Part shown: positions 1 to 12,161 of the stretch, in pieces
How the letters are laid out: every line of letters begins with the position of its first letter
How positions within the stretch are numbered: the stretch's first letter is position 1
Assembly (NCBI RefSeq): GCF_954871325.1
Contig: NC_088775.1
Coordinates: 26,265,561-26,329,560 of the forward strand
Origin: Gordionus sp. m RMFG-2023
Taxonomy: Eukaryota; Nematomorpha; Gordioida; Chordodea; Parachordodidae
Direction of reading: 5' to 3'
DNA: 64,000 bases
Notes under the pieces: model-generated
Told to the model about the DNA's origin: nothing
The model's input: the letters and a program-made list of their open reading frames with translations, nothing else
Databases searched by the model: none
Made by a program: the position numbers and the translations under genes

Positions 1-840
1 TTAAAAAACTACTATGGATGGTCCAAAGTTAATTATTTTTATTTTTAAACAAATAAATAATGTATTAAAATGTCACTGCTTCCAAAAATAAAAGAAACAT
101 CTTAGTGTAGTACCTTATTGGATTAAATAGTTATCTGACATAAGGACATTAAACTTAATCTCAGAAATCACTTTATTTTCTAATAAATTTTAATACCCCT
201 GCACGAATTTTCACTTGTTTTGTTAAATAACAGCTTAAGATCATTATATGATAGAAATGTAAAAAAACTCATTTAGAAACATTTAGTTCGCGAAGAGAAA
301 CATCTATAATTAGTAATAACAAAATTCATAATCAATTAAAGCACATCTTTCTATATGGGTATTGTATATTAACTTATACCAATAATTAAAGGAAATACAG
401 GATATTGGGGAAAAATATTGGTATGTTCGCTCCAACAAAAGAAAATTTAGGGTATTTAAGTCGATCCTTCATCATATTGTTGGTAAAACATGTTAATAGA
501 AATAATATAAAAATATTCTTTATTTAATAGCTTTATGAAAACTCTGCTACAGCTTCACTATCTGTTCAAAATTCTCTCAAATGATCAACTACAAATAATA
601 TATTTAACACTAAGAGGTAAGATGTTTAATGATAGAATATAAGTTTTATCATTCTTTGGTTATTTGGCAAACTTTGAACGTGAACGCGTTCCTTTTTTTA
701 ACGAACGCGTTCGAATTTAATGTTCGTTCAATTTTAGAAACACTTTTTATTTTTATTTATTTGAAAAATTTAATATTAATCTGAATATTTTAAGAAAAAG
801 TCTTTATTTTTAATCAGCTGCTTTTCCTTTTTCACATTTC
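1..840. other. AT-rich stretch, no gene recognised
   Basis: No reading frame of note. Around 670-725 there are several copies of a GAACG/CGTTC motif in both orientations, and a similar motif recurs near 4918-4955. This looks like the subterminal repeats of DNA transposons, but I could not pair two ends. Confidence 0.4.
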
Positions 841-879
841 AACTTGATAAAATAATGGCCGAACATCTCAAAATCGCAC

Positions 880-2150
880 CTAGAACCGTATCCTCCTACT
901 ATCTCTTTTTAATAAAATCTGGGAAAGTGGTAAAACCCCTTTGGAATGGAATAATTCTTTCTTGTGTAATTTTCCCAAGATGGATGATCCGAAGAAATTT
1001 AAAGACTATCGTGCTGTAGCTCTTACATCTACCGTATCTACGATCATCATGGTCCTGCTAAAAAACAGGATTATGTCATCACCAAACTTACTCCCAAAAT
1101 ATATTTGTGCTTACAGACCCAACAAAAATATTCTGAAATCGATTTTTGAGTTAAAAATAATGATACAAAAATGTTGGAAATATAAAATTCCTGCCTACTT
1201 CACTTTTGTAGATTTCAGTATGGCATTCGATAACGTAAACCACGATGCCCTATGGAGGAGACTACCGGAATGTAGGATTGAACCTAATATTATCTATATC
1301 CTAAAAAACTACTATTCTAATCTATCTGCTTGTTTCAAAATTAACAAGGTATCCCCCCCCCCTTTCAGAATAAAAAAGGGCGTGAAACAAGGATGTACAC
1401 TCTCACCTCTCTTGTTCAATATCATAATTTATAAAATCATAAAAGAAGCCCTGGGAGCCGCGAATCTAAATGATATGGGTTCTAATGTTACGATACGTTT
1501 GGAAAATCGGATAATATCATATGCCGATGACATCGCCATAGTATCTACAAGCATCGAAGAAACGAAATATTTACGATACTTATCAGAAACCCTAAGTCTG
1601 AGAATGGCTAAAAATTAACTTTAATAAAAATTTCATTTTCCTCCCCAAATACAGCTCAAAATATAAATTTTACAATTGGTACAGCCCAAAATCTAAATTT
1701 TACAATTGGTGGAAATGTGAATAAGATAGTAGACAAAATAAAATATTTAGGCATTATGCTTGACAAGGGGTTGCTGTAAGTAAGAGTTGAAAATAAGAAT
1801 ACAAAAAGCGAGAGGGGCTTTTATAAATATATGAAAATTTGGAAAACCAAGATTTCTGTGTATACCAGACTCAGAATTTTCAACTCTACTATAATCCCTA
1901 TATTGCTATTTGGTGGGGACTTATGGGAAATCAATAAGACAGAGAATAGAAGATTGCAATTTTTCATAAATAATTGCCTCCGAAATATAAATGACATTTT
2001 ATAACCAAAAGTGATATCAAATAATAGTCTATGGAGAACATCAAAACATACCCCAATTCATATCACCTTAAAGAAACGTCGTATCAAATTCCTAGCTCAC
2101 ATCATAAGGAACTTGGACCATAATCTAGTTCACGATGCCATTACATAACT
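880..2150 (+). mobile_element. 5'-truncated LINE with reverse transcriptase
   Basis: Non-LTR retrotransposon fragment. The longest open frame (941-1618) carries reverse transcriptase motifs in order: DYRAVALTSTVSTI near its start, VDFSMAFDNVNHDALW (palm, first catalytic Asp), GVKQGCTLSPLLFN and the catalytic YADD box. The frame can be read upstream to about 900 with no early Met, so 941 is not a real start. Downstream, in other frames and with stops, come a KYLGI thumb motif (about 1735-1755) and a C-terminal segment with LLFGGDLWEIN and a RRIKFLAHIIRN-like motif (to about 2145), typical of LINE carboxy ends. No endonuclease domain is present, so the copy is 5'-truncated and dead (several frameshifts and stops). 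The clade is uncertain; the C-terminal motifs fit the RTE or I/Nimb groups. Confidence 0.85.
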
Positions 2151-2508
2151 CTACACTTATAATAAGAAAGAATACACAAAATATAAAATGGTATTATAAA
2201 ACTATAAAAGATCTGATGGAGCTACTTAAATATGAAACAATTTATCAAATTAGATAATTGTAAAAATTCCATCAAAAAATCTTTCCGGATTAAGGATAGA
2301 TATTTTAAATGAAAAATTTCTGTGCTTGATTTTCATATCGCTAATATCTACTTAATATTTTCTAAACCATAGTATGTGCCGCTATTAGGTCAGGACAAAT
2401 CGTAATTCAATTGGTAAATATATTTTAAATTTTAATTTTTGATAGTAATGATTCACATCTTTAACTAAAAAACTAAAATTAAAAATCAGCCACAACCCAC
2501 CCTTAAAG

Positions 2509-3654
2509 CATAGGCGTAGCCAGGATTTTCATAAGGGGGGGGAATTAAAAAATTACTGGGGGCTTCGCCCCCAGACCCCCCTTTGGGCGGACCTTCGGCC
2601 GGGTTACTTTAGTCTATATATAGTGATAAAATATTTTTACAAATTTTAATAAAAAAATAAGCCTAGAACAAATATGAAATATATTTTTATTAGTTTATAT
2701 AAAATAAAAATATAATAAATTACTTGTATTGTATATACCTTAATATAAAAGCATGGTAATTATTTATTCCAAACAATTATAAGAAATTTATTTATAAAAG
2801 GTATGTAGACATATAGTTGATTTTATTTATTATATAGAATTAGTTATAAAATACTAGGTAAAACTCGACTTTTAAAGACTTTGACAGTAAGAGAATATAT
2901 TACAGTTAATAATTTAACAAATTTTACTAATAGCAACAATTTGCATTCAATTATTTAACGCCATCTATTTATTTTAAGTAAAAATGATATTAAAATAAAT
3001 CTTCATATTATTCATCCCACAATATCTTTAAAAGATATTTTCTGATGTCCTTATCAATATTTTATAGTTTTCTGTAAAATATATAATTCGCTATATTGGT
3101 AAAAATTACTTGATTGTCATTTGATAATTAGATATACTGTAAATCTACGACATATAATATTCCACTGTTTGTATTGTACTTTAATATTTTAATTTATGAT
3201 TTAATTTTATCAATAGTTTATAATTATATTTTACTTTTATTAAGAAAAATAAATTAAAATTACTCACTTTATAAAAAATTATATTTGATATATTATTTAG
3301 TAATTTTATGGATCTATTATTAATAATTATAATACATTTCACTTCTGTCTTAAGACTTATCTTTGGCTTATATTCCATTTATTAAAAAACATTTTTGGTT
3401 CATTTTACATATTTATAAATTTATTTTCCCAAAAATCTATAAATTATGATGAATAGTTTTATAAAAAAATATCAACTTTTACATTCTTTCTTTTAAATTA
3501 TTATTTAAGATAAATGCATACATATTTGAGGGTCAGTAGAGTAGGGGGAAGACTAAGGGGGATATTTTTTATTAGCTAAAAATGATATTTACAAAAAGTG
3601 ATATATTTCTGAAGGGGAGATTTCCCCTTGCCCCCCCCCCTGGCTACGCCTATG
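2509..3654. mobile_element. non-autonomous hAT-like element with target duplication
   Basis: A 1.15-kb element bounded by inverted repeats: left CATAGGCGTAGCCAGG, right CCTGGCTACGCCTATG, an exact match over 16 bp. G-runs lie just inside the left end and C-runs just inside the right. The flanks repeat CTTAAAG (2502-2508 and 3655-3661). A related copy of the target without insert exists near 12113-12161 and reads CTTTAAAG there, so an 8-bp duplication with one change is likely. Duplication length and G-rich ends fit hAT. The interior has no transposase-like frame; the small frame at 3181-3378 is uninformative. Confidence 0.85.
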
Positions 3655-3661
3655 CTTAAAG

Positions 3662-4377
3662 TAATTAACTTATACTGCAGCTCTTGGGCTTAGGCTCTTT
3701 TTCTTAAAGCCTATGGACGTCTATAACATTTTTCCAAATGTTGCGCGTACAAGTATGTGTGGCTTGCCCACAAACGTGTAGAGGGCTCCTCATATTTTTT
3801 TAACTTTGCACCCTAATTAACTTCTGTTCCAATTAGATAGAAATGAGGAAAACCTAGTGTAGCTCTGTTGTTTATTCAACGTCAGAGGGCATATGCGCTA
3901 TATATCACGTATCACGTATGTAATTTTCTTAATACGCCATTATTAGTTTGTTTATATTTTTATTTAGTGGATTAGCAATTAATATTATTATTTCATCATG
4001 AATTAACATTAACATGGCCCAAATATGATAAATATTTTACAGTAACATCCTAAACTGATGGAATTATTTCAATACTTAACAAATGTAAAATGTGCCCAAA
4101 AAGTATTATATCAGTTTCAAAATCTTCAAGTTCAATTTAAAACGTTATTTGATTGTAATATTAATTATTTTATTTTATATAATATAACTAAGTAAAATTA
4201 TTAAATTTGAAGAAAAAATGCATATTGGTTATTTAACCCCAACAATAACGATAGTTATTTTAAAATTAAAAAAAATTAGTGGCCTAAATTATGGTCAACC
4301 ATTGATAGATGCAGTATCAAGTGGGATTAATAGGTATTAAACCGATCACTATCAAATTAATTTTATTTTTTTAAAGA
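3662..4377. other. no gene recognised
   Basis: AT-rich sequence. The piece at 3662-3686 continues the target repeat shared with 12140-12161. Nothing else is recognisable. Confidence 0.35.
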
Positions 4378-4800
4378 TTTGAACATACTTTCTGCAATTA
4401 TACCTCCAGGATTCAAGCTTCAATGGCCATGGATAAAACTTCCACAGAACGAACCTACAAAAATAAACTTATAGCGTTAATGAAAAAATGCATTGAAAAC
4501 CCTAGAAATGATAATTCAAAGCTGTTAATTTCGAGATATCCTTTTTTTTGACGAGGAAGTAGAGGATGGAGAAAGATAACTTACTCAATTTTTTGAAGCA
4601 AAGGACAAAACAATCAATGTTTTTAATAAATTCCCTACGTTAAAAGAATTGTTTATAAAGCATAATACCGCAATCTCCTCATCTGCCCCTGTAGAGTTTT
4701 TAGTATAGTTATTGCCGTCTGCCAAGGGTTCCTATTTATCAGATAAAAATTTTGAAAAACAATTGTTAAAATTAATAAGAAATTATTTTATATAGTGTTT
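4378..4800 (+). pseudogene. hAT transposase C-terminal fragment
   Basis: Translation in several frames gives pieces of a hAT transposase carboxy end: PGFKLQWPWIKL near the start, then FPTLKELFIKHNTAISSSAPVE (the conserved dimerisation motif, normally SSAPVERLFS) and AKGSYLSDKNFEKQLLKL near 4710-4770. The order and spacing match the family. Several stops and frameshifts show that it is dead. No terminal repeats could be assigned; GAACG-rich motifs near 670-725 and 4918-4955 might be relics of the ends. Confidence 0.75.
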
Positions 4801-5583
4801 ATAATTATATTATCAAAATAAAACTATATTATTTTTTAACATGGCTAATATATTGTGTTAAAAATGTAAGACATTTATTTATATTAATGAATAGATTCCT
4901 TTTTTTTGAAAAAAAATGTGAACGTGAACGTTGGATTCTTGTCAATGAACGTTGTCAATTTATTTAGAAATGTTTACCTTTATCCTATTTTATAATAATC
5001 ATATAGACTAATGTTAGAAAGGTTAGAAATGTGTTAAGTTTATTATATCCATGCCAAAGTATCAAAATTTTGATGTAAACTAAGCAAGATTATTAATCTT
5101 CTTACCCCTCCCTCTAAATTGATAGATGTGGAAATGAGCAAATTAGAGCCCTATATATTGGATCTTTTTTTCTAGGCCTGATCCGATTCAATGAAAAAAT
5201 AAAATACTTGTTAACCAATCTAATCTGAGAATTATTTTTAAAAAATCTGATTCTAATCCAATTTTTTATTGGACTTCTAAAAAAGTATGATATTTCAGAA
5301 ATCTGGGAATTTTGTGGTTATTCTTGAAAACAGTATTCATAAAACATTCAAGGCACTGAAAATATCTATTCAGGCTAAGTCAGATTGAATTTAGGCTTGG
5401 ATTGGCCCATGAGGACCTAAAGCAAAGTAAACCCTTATAAATGAGTTTAAACTAATATGGAATTTATAATATATTTTTTTACAACCATGCATAGCTTTTT
5501 TTAAAAATCAGCTTAAAAACTGATTCAGGTTTGCATCAAAATGCTTAACACTGAGAAAAATTTAATAAAATATAAAATAGGGA
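4801..5583. other. no gene recognised
   Basis: AT-rich sequence without recognisable coding content. Confidence 0.35.
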
Positions 5584-5591
5584 TGCACCAA

Positions 5592-6467
5592 TAGAGATCT
5601 GAAAAGTGATTTTTTTGCAACCCGAGCCTGAATTATAAAAAAAGCCTAACCCGAACCCGAATTCAAATTTTTTTCAACCCGACCCGAACCTGACTAAATT
5701 TTTAAATTTGAGTGTGAATACTATAATATCCAAAAAAGTTTAAAAATTTTGTGAATTACCTAAAATAAATTTTCCCTCCATAATATAATCAATATTTATA
5801 TTAAGTTGCATTTTATTTAAATTGGAAACATACCTTTTATTCAGTTTAAATATTAAAAAAGTTGAAATAAAATCGAATTTATTGCTATTATATAATAATA
5901 ATGTGCATGATATAAGAAACATATTATAAAGATATATCAATATCATTATCAATTGTATAACAAGTAAGTAATTATGATATATAAATAATGAGGAGTCGAG
6001 TTTGTCATGCTTTAAATAAGTCGGCCTTAACAGCCATTGAAAGTGCTCTTTCACTGCTAGCCAAGGAAGCAGGGATAGCCAGGAATTTAAGAGCCAACAC
6101 ACTTAAATTGGGGAATCGTTTTGATAAGTCACCAATTTAAGATTTTAAACGATTTTAAATATAGAAAATTTGAAGCTATTTAATTAAATATATATTATAT
6201 TTAAAAATAACAAAATATAATAACAAAATATAAACAAATGTTATGTAAAATAATAATTGAAAATGACATATTATTCTAATTGACATTATGAATTAAAATG
6301 ATTATTTATGATATTTATATTTATTTGTCAAGTCGGGCATCGGTCGGGTCAGGCTTTGGGTCGGACACCTCTTACTACCCGACCTAAACCTGAGCCTGAA
6401 AATAAAAGTCTTTCTGAGCCCGAAAATAAAAGTATTTTATTTTATGGACAGTCCATGCAGACCTCTA
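5592..6467. mobile_element. internally deleted hAT element
   Basis: An 876-bp element with inverted ends TAGAGATCTG (left) and CAGACCTCTA (right). It is flanked by TGCACCAA (5584-5591) and TGCATCAA (6468-6475), an 8-bp duplication with one mismatch. Both subterminal regions are rich in CCCGA/TCGGG motifs, as in several other elements of this window. A transposase remnant lies inside on the minus strand (next entry), so this is a deletion derivative rather than an unrelated MITE. Confidence 0.85.
5950..6102 (-). pseudogene. hAT dimerisation-domain remnant
   Basis: On the minus strand one frame reads FLAIPASLASSERALSMA followed by KADLFKA, a stop, then TRLL. This is the hAT C-terminal signature (IPAS...SER..S). 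The in-frame stop and the lack of the catalytic core show it is only a relic carried by the deleted element. A longer open frame (5740-6102) is a different frame over the same bases and is not the real one. Confidence 0.75.
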
Positions 6468-6884
6468 TGCATCAAGATACTTTCAATTTTAAAACCAATA
6501 TCAGTGACAAATAGCCAAAATAATTAATCCTTACATTTTTTTAAAAATTAACCTATTGAGTGATGAATATATTAAGAGAAAAATTAATCCACCAATTTCA
6601 AAGCAGGTGAAAAGAAAGAAAGGTTAATTTTCATCCTATTATTTTCTTACTTTTAAAATTTTATTATGGAATTAACTTTATTATGAAAGAATACCCATAA
6701 AAAAATTAAATTACCACCATATTTGTTTAAATTAAAAAATATTTTTTTGGTGTAAAAATTTTATATTATTTTCCCCAAATTTTTAAATAATCTTTTTTTC
6801 TGGATTTAAATTTAAAAAAAGCTTGTTATTGTTGGTATTGGTAAAAAAAATAGCAGTGGTGCATTTCTGATATAAAATATTATT

Positions 6885-7003
6885 TTTAGTGATGCAAAAT
6901 AGCTCAATTTGTGTCGATTTTTATAAACGGCTAACTTAATATAGGCAGAAAAATATTTGCCAAAGCCTCGAGATTTCGCTAATAGATGTCCAAATTTTTG
7001 TGT
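6885..7003 (+). repeat. dispersed repeat, copy 1 of 2-3
   Basis: About 110 bp beginning near AGCTCAATTTGTGTCG and including CGGCTAACTTAATATAGGC and GCCAAAGCCTCGAGATTTCG. It matches 7738-7845 in the same orientation at roughly 80 percent by eye. A weaker third piece around 7950-7975 shares TAGCTTAATGTAGGC. The class is unknown. Confidence 0.7.
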
Positions 7004-7249
7004 CATCTTTGAGTAAAGGCTTGCATAATATTTTCCTGGATAAAATACTGAGTTGGTCCCTTTTAAATCTCAAATTGAGAGATTTTGCATCATTAAATAC
7101 ATTGTTATTTTTCATTCACAGTAGAAATAAATATGTTACTAATTTATTCTATAAATTAATATTGATTTCAAATTTTCCTTGACGTTATATTAATCTACCA
7201 TTTTACAATTTCCCTTGAAACTCTTTCATTTCAAAACTAAAGTACAAAA

Positions 7250-7560
7250 AATATCGATTTAATTCTGAAAGTATTATATTGGAACTCAAGAAAATTAGAG
7301 CAAATATAGATGATGAATTTCATAAATTATATATCATTGTTGAGTCAAAAGCAGAACTCTAAATTTAATATTTGTCCACCTCGACTCGCAGCAAGGTAGG
7401 CCCAATGTTCCCCATTATAGGGTTAGTTGAAGAATGCTATAAAATTTCTTTATCTCCCTCGGCTACTTTTATAGCTTAAAGGAATGTAAAGTCATTGATT
7501 ATTCAAGCAGCACTTAAAAATTTGCAAATATTATTACTGCAAAATCCTCCCTAATCGATT
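7250..7560 (+). pseudogene. hAT (DUF4371-type) transposase fragment
   Basis: One frame gives LELKKIRANIDDEFHKLY and then VESKAEL, followed after stops by motifs resembling the QQ.R.NVPHY...YKISLFVPF stretch of DUF4371 hAT transposases. The nucleotide sequence around 7330-7400 (TTGTTGAGTCAAAAGCAGA) recurs at 59437-59459 on the opposite strand inside the hAT at 58179-60098, so both come from one family. Dead; ends not found. Confidence 0.6.
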
Positions 7561-7737
7561 TCCATTATTGTAACTAGCTGAATGCAAACTGTAATTTAAA
7601 AGGTTTCCAAAAATTGCTTTAGATGCATTGCATAGTTACATACACATTTTATCTATATGTATAAAAATTATAATATATTTTTCTACCCTAATGATATAAC
7701 ATATTTGAAAACCTACTGAGAAGTAGTGTTGTGTTGT

Positions 7738-7845
7738 TAAATGGCTCGATTTGAGGTAATTTTTAAAAACGGCTAGCTTAATATATTGCCAGAAAAATAT
7801 TGCTTAAGCCTCGAACTTTCGTTAATAAATGGTACATTAAAAATT
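7738..7845 (+). repeat. dispersed repeat, copy 2
   Basis: Second copy of the repeat at 6885-7003: TGGCTCGATTTGAGG, CGGCTAGCTTAATATATTG, GCTTAAGCCTCGAACTTTCG. The copies lie 850 bp apart, so this is either a local duplication or two ends of one unrecognised element. Confidence 0.7.
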
Positions 7846-8279
7846 TATAAGAGTAAAATCAATTCAAAGTAAAAATAATAAGAAAAGAAATTAAAAACGA
7901 ATTTTCTATTTCCTATTTATATACTAATTTATATTTTTTTATAAATTCATAGCTTAATGTAGGCAAATTTTTTTAAAATGATGTATGAAGGTTCATTATC
8001 AATTTCAAGTAGGCTAATGATAAATCCCGCTAATATTTGATTAACAACGACTATTTTTATATAAATATGCTATACATTAAATTTTTCCCAAACAACAATC
8101 AGATTTTATTAAAATGCAATGAAACTCATTTTTGAAATATTAAAGGAATAACGGTCTCGCTTTCGATATTCGCACAGAACTTCCTAGTTGGCTACTTTGG
8201 AAAAATCTACTTCTTGCTAGATTTGAAATCAGATCTATACAGCAGCTGATATATACACTCCTAGACAGACGCTACTCGA

Positions 8280-8715
8280 AAACGACAATTGTATGTAATA
8301 ATAAATAAACGACGTGTTTAAATATTTTTATAAAAACACAAAAAAACAAACATCGTTTGACGGGATAAATCACAACTTTTTCGAGTATATATTTTAAAAG
8401 ATCGATATCGATACATATCTGAATTCAACCCACTACTCTTAAAGTTTAAAATAATCATGAAATAGCATTTTTTTAAAATTTATAACATACTATAAAATAA
8501 ATATAAAACCCTTCTGGTTATCAAATAGATAAAATGGAGCGAAATCAAAATAATAGCTAAAATAAGACCATTTGCTTGAATACATATATTATTTTATTTA
8601 TCAAACTTTTTTTCTTAATCCTCACTTTTTATCAATTCTTAATTCTAACTTTTAACAATTATCGTAAAAATACGTATACTGAGACATGCCACCCCTTTAT
8701 GGGCACAAGGCATTC
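8280..8715 (-). mobile_element. LTR fragment with adjacent polypurine tract
   Basis: Read on the minus strand, CCCATAAAGGGGTGGCA (8687-8705) is followed by TGTCTCAGTATACG. The same polypurine-tract module precedes the LTRs at 10557 and 46615, so an LTR very likely starts at 8686 and runs leftward. The LTR body does not match the others closely and I cannot fix its far end. Sequence to the right (8716-9110) would be the element's 3' internal region; it holds no recognisable domain. Fossil, broken. Confidence 0.6.
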
Positions 8716-9061
8716 ACCAAAAAAATAGATTATAAATAATCTATTAAATATTTAAACAATAAAGTAGTATGTTACACACAAAATATTTTAAATAATTAAA
8801 CTGAGAGGATTTCCCCAGATCATATCTATCGGTGTGTAGTATTGACATTATGCGAGTAATTACTACGGTATCGTTCTTCGGCGTCAATGAAATATTTGTC
8901 GAGCTATCATCAATAAAGTCAGATGGAAAGGTCAATGATTATAGTATGTTGTTCCTAAACAGTCTGGTTAAACGATTATGCGAAATTGCGGTATTAGTTG
9001 GCATGGACAATGGACACTGAATTATCGATTTAGTTGTTGATTCACAGTTGGTCATATTGCT

Positions 9062-9213
9062 ACTTGATCGAGTTGTTGAGAACGATCAACTGGAATAGTA
9101 GCGAATGTTGGTTTAATAAATATTCCTGAAGCTTAAAATATCATAAACTAATTTATTATTTAAGATAATATGATTTACTTGATCAAGTTTGTTGAGAATG
9201 ATCAACTAATTTG
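9062..9213. repeat. short direct repeat with GATCAA palindromes
   Basis: ACTTGATCGAGTTGTTGAG (from 9062) recurs in similar form near 9178-9213 (ACTTGATCAAGTTTGTTGAG), each followed by AACGATCAACT or AATGATCAACT. Each unit is itself partly palindromic. No function is assigned. Confidence 0.5.
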
Positions 9214-10128
9214 ATTATTCTGATTTATACTAAATTCCAATTCTAAATTGATAAAGTAATCTTTTGTCATGTGATCATATTAAGAATTTTATCGAATATT
9301 TTTAAATCAAGTTTTAATTAGATATTTGACGGGTTATACATAAATTCTTTTTAAATAACCCTGCTGAGATAGCATAAAATAAGTGAATGAATAAAATTTT
9401 ATATGTTCGCATAAATATAAGTAAATTTTTATTTTACGATAGAAAATTGAAATTAATAAATTAATTCAAAAAACACTAAAATATTACAAAGAGAGAGAGA
9501 ATGATAATAAATGTAAAAAAAGAGTAATTAATATTACTTCTCATTTCTTATTAAAACAAACTGCTCAAATAATTTATATTATTTCAAAAGTATTCCAATC
9601 CTATCCATTATTCTAACTGTTGAGTATGGAAATATTATGAAACTAAATTTTTAGAACAAATATGATAATTATTAAAAAATTCCAATAAAATGGGCTGGAA
9701 TAACTTACAATTAACATCTAAATAAAATTTAAATAAAATGAGAATATGTTATAATTATAATTCAAAATATTTACCAAAAAAGTAATTATATATATAAAAG
9801 TGAAAACCCAAAATTATTTTTCTAAAGAATCTAATATTGACTGCAGCTTACAATAAGTGGACCTAAAGACCTCCAATGGCAAAAATCACCCTAATAGTGC
9901 CTTTTCCTCTTTAGAAAAATCATGACTACGCCTAATGTCACTCTGACTGACAATTGAATTTTTTTTTACTATTGAGGGTTTATTTCTGGAATTGTTGAAT
10001 TTCCATGTTAAAATTTTGGGATCATGGTCACATAGTATTTATTAAAATAAATCAACTGTGGTGGGGTTAGCATGGTATCATGATATACAGGACCGAATTT
10101 AACTTTATTTTACGAAAAATTATAAACT
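9214..10128. other. no gene recognised
   Basis: AT-rich sequence; nothing supported. Confidence 0.35.
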
Positions 10129-10557
10129 AACTATCAAAATAAAGCAGAAAAAACTAAAAAACTGGCCAAGATCCAAAATAAAAAAAAAAACTTACTGAAA
10201 ATCAAAAATCTAAATAACCCGAAAATGAGGGAATTTACAAAAATCACGAGCCTACGAACAATATAAGACTTACAAGTATCAATATATATAACTTTCTTAA
10301 ACACAAAATTATCAAATCAGCAGTAATTGTTAAAATTTCACTTATTTTTCTTTAGCATAAAAATTAATAAATTTTCAAAATTTAATTATAAAAATTTAAT
10401 CTGAAAAAATGGTTTTATAAATCTTTGCATAAAAAATTAATGATGATTAAAAATCATTTTATCAAAAAAAAACGATAAAAAAAAATTATAATCAAAAAAA
10501 TCAAAATTAAAATGATTGACATTTCAACTAAAATAAAAAAAATTGCAATTTACGACA
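10129..10557 (-). repeat. LTR (3' LTR of the element at 10-19 kb)
   Basis: About 430 bp, starting on the minus strand with TGTCGTAAATTGC and ending near TTTATTTTGATAGTT. It matches 56460-56919 on the plus strand along most of its length. That copy is followed by a typical primer-binding site, so the orientation is secure. Confidence 0.85.
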
Positions 10558-10639
10558 TGCCACCCCTTTATGGGCCAATGGCATGCGTATATATAAAAAA
10601 TGTAAATAATTACATACTAATAAATTTTTTTTATGGAAT

Positions 10640-11210
10640 AATGTAAATCTTGCGGAATTTTGTGGGAGACATCATGGGAGTAACAATTGATTCTCACACA
10701 AATCCATGGCTTCATTGTTCTGGTGGGGCACTTGAGACCCCGATGTACTGGGAGCGGTCCCATCGATGGCGCTCATACCTCTTCTCAAAAGATCCTCCGC
10801 TGGTGGGGTGGACGAGAGACTCGAACGCGCGCTGGTTGTCACCATCGTCAACCTCTTCCCGGCTGCAGGAATCGGCTGATATGTTGATAATGGTATTTAA
10901 GCAGTCGTGGAATTATCCGCCCTTCGTTTGCCGTTTCCAGCGGACCCAATTTGAATATTGGCCTCTATCGATACTAAGGGGTCTCGAGAGCCCCGGACGA
11001 GAGCGTCGCACTGACTTCTGAGGCTACGGTCACTGTGGCAGTTGTAGCACCGTCGTTTCCGGGGTCCAGCAGAGTTTGGAATTCTCTTGAGAAGTGGACG
11101 CTTGAATGACCATTCCGGTATTCTTGGGAATGAGCGTCACTTGAAGATAGCAGGAACCGAAATCGAGCAATTGGCTGTTCGTCTGCATTATGATGATCTT
11201 TCAATATTTT
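10640..11210. other. GC-rich island of unknown nature
   Basis: Roughly half G+C by eye in a genome that is otherwise three quarters A+T. Frames are open on both strands because stop codons are scarce: plus 10650-11021, minus 10974-11204, and a minus frame of about 70 residues at 10679-10895 that is rich in Ser, Thr, Pro and Ala (it contains TTSARSSLSSTPPAEDLL). No family is recognised in any frame. It lies between the polypurine tract and the Tc1-like insertion, in the LTR element's 3' region, where an extra ORF, a captured host fragment or an older insertion are all possible. Confidence 0.5.
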
Positions 11211-11582
11211 CTGTTAATAATTATTCTCCAAATTTTTGTAACAAAACAATTAAGGGAATTAATTAAAAAAAAATATTTTTAAAAAAAAATTAAAAAAATG
11301 AATATATACAAAAAATATGCATATATAGGGTGTACATTTGTGTAATAAAAAAAAATAATTACTACCAAAAAAAATACAATTTCAAAACAATTTTACCCTC
11401 GCTTCGCCTCATGGGATATTGCAAACTGGATGAGGCACATACATATTTATTCATAAACCTTTCTTATTTCCCACATGTGCCTCAAATATCATCCATGTTA
11501 TTATCACAAATATCCCTTGGTGTGAGCGACAAGTAAAACAAAACAAAAGTATCTATACAACATTAGCATCCTTATTCATATC

Positions 11583-11690
11583 TTCTCTAATTGACTTATA
11601 AACATAACGGCAATTTCAAAAAAATTTTTTTAAAACGACCATCTACCCTGGCATCTGGTAGACAAAGAAAATTCTTTAACAAACAAAATT
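11583..11690 (+). repeat. direct repeat left of Tc1-like element
   Basis: Contains GACCATCTACCCTGGCATCT and GGTAGACAAAGAAAATTCTT, which recur at 15828-15867 on the far side of the Tc1-like insertion. The upstream portions (CATAACGGCAATTTC and CATAATGGTAATTTTC) also match. Without the insertion the two copies would be about 185 bp apart, so the target was tandemly duplicated. Confidence 0.75.
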
Positions 11691-12112
11691 CTTGCCAACC
11701 AAAAATTATTTCTATATAAATATTATGTCAATCAGGCGAATCCCCCAACCATTATTTCTTTCTTCTCTAGGGTTGCATGTGTTTTATTTGGTGATAAAAA
11801 CTATTAAGTGACATAATAATTAATTACGAAGTTTTCAAAAAACATAAATACCTCATTTATGTATTAGGGAAAAAATAATTTAAGTGAATATTTTTTCAAA
11901 TTTTTACAATAATTTTTTTAAAAAAAGTAACATAAGAATTTACCTATGAAATGTTTCTAGAATATCGTATGTAATTGGAAAATTAATTTTTTGGAAGATT
12001 TGGAAGTATATGTGGTAATATTGTATAAATCATCAACAAAAAATAATCTTTATTTCAGATTCTATGTTAAATCTCAATATTGATCATAAAGACTTACACT
12101 AAAGAATTTAAA

Positions 12113-12161
12113 CTTAAAATCAGCCACCACCCACCTTTAAAGTAATTAACTTATATTGCAG
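12113..12161 (+). repeat. empty-site paralogue of the 2509-3654 insertion
   Basis: AATCAGCCACCACCCACCTT followed by TAAAGTAATTAACTTATATTG matches the two flanks of the element at 2509-3654, here uninterrupted. It shows where that element's ends are. Confidence 0.75.

Noticed and set aside
5740-6102. 120-residue minus frame as a protein
   Set aside because: The hAT signature over the same bases is in another frame.
8744-9020. Overlapping frames on both strands near 8.8-9.0 kb
   Set aside because: Short, no domain, and inside the presumed 3' region of an LTR element.
10650-11021. 123-residue plus-strand frame as a gene
   Set aside because: It is open mainly because the segment is GC-rich; other frames are open too and no family is recognisable. 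Kept only as an unexplained island.
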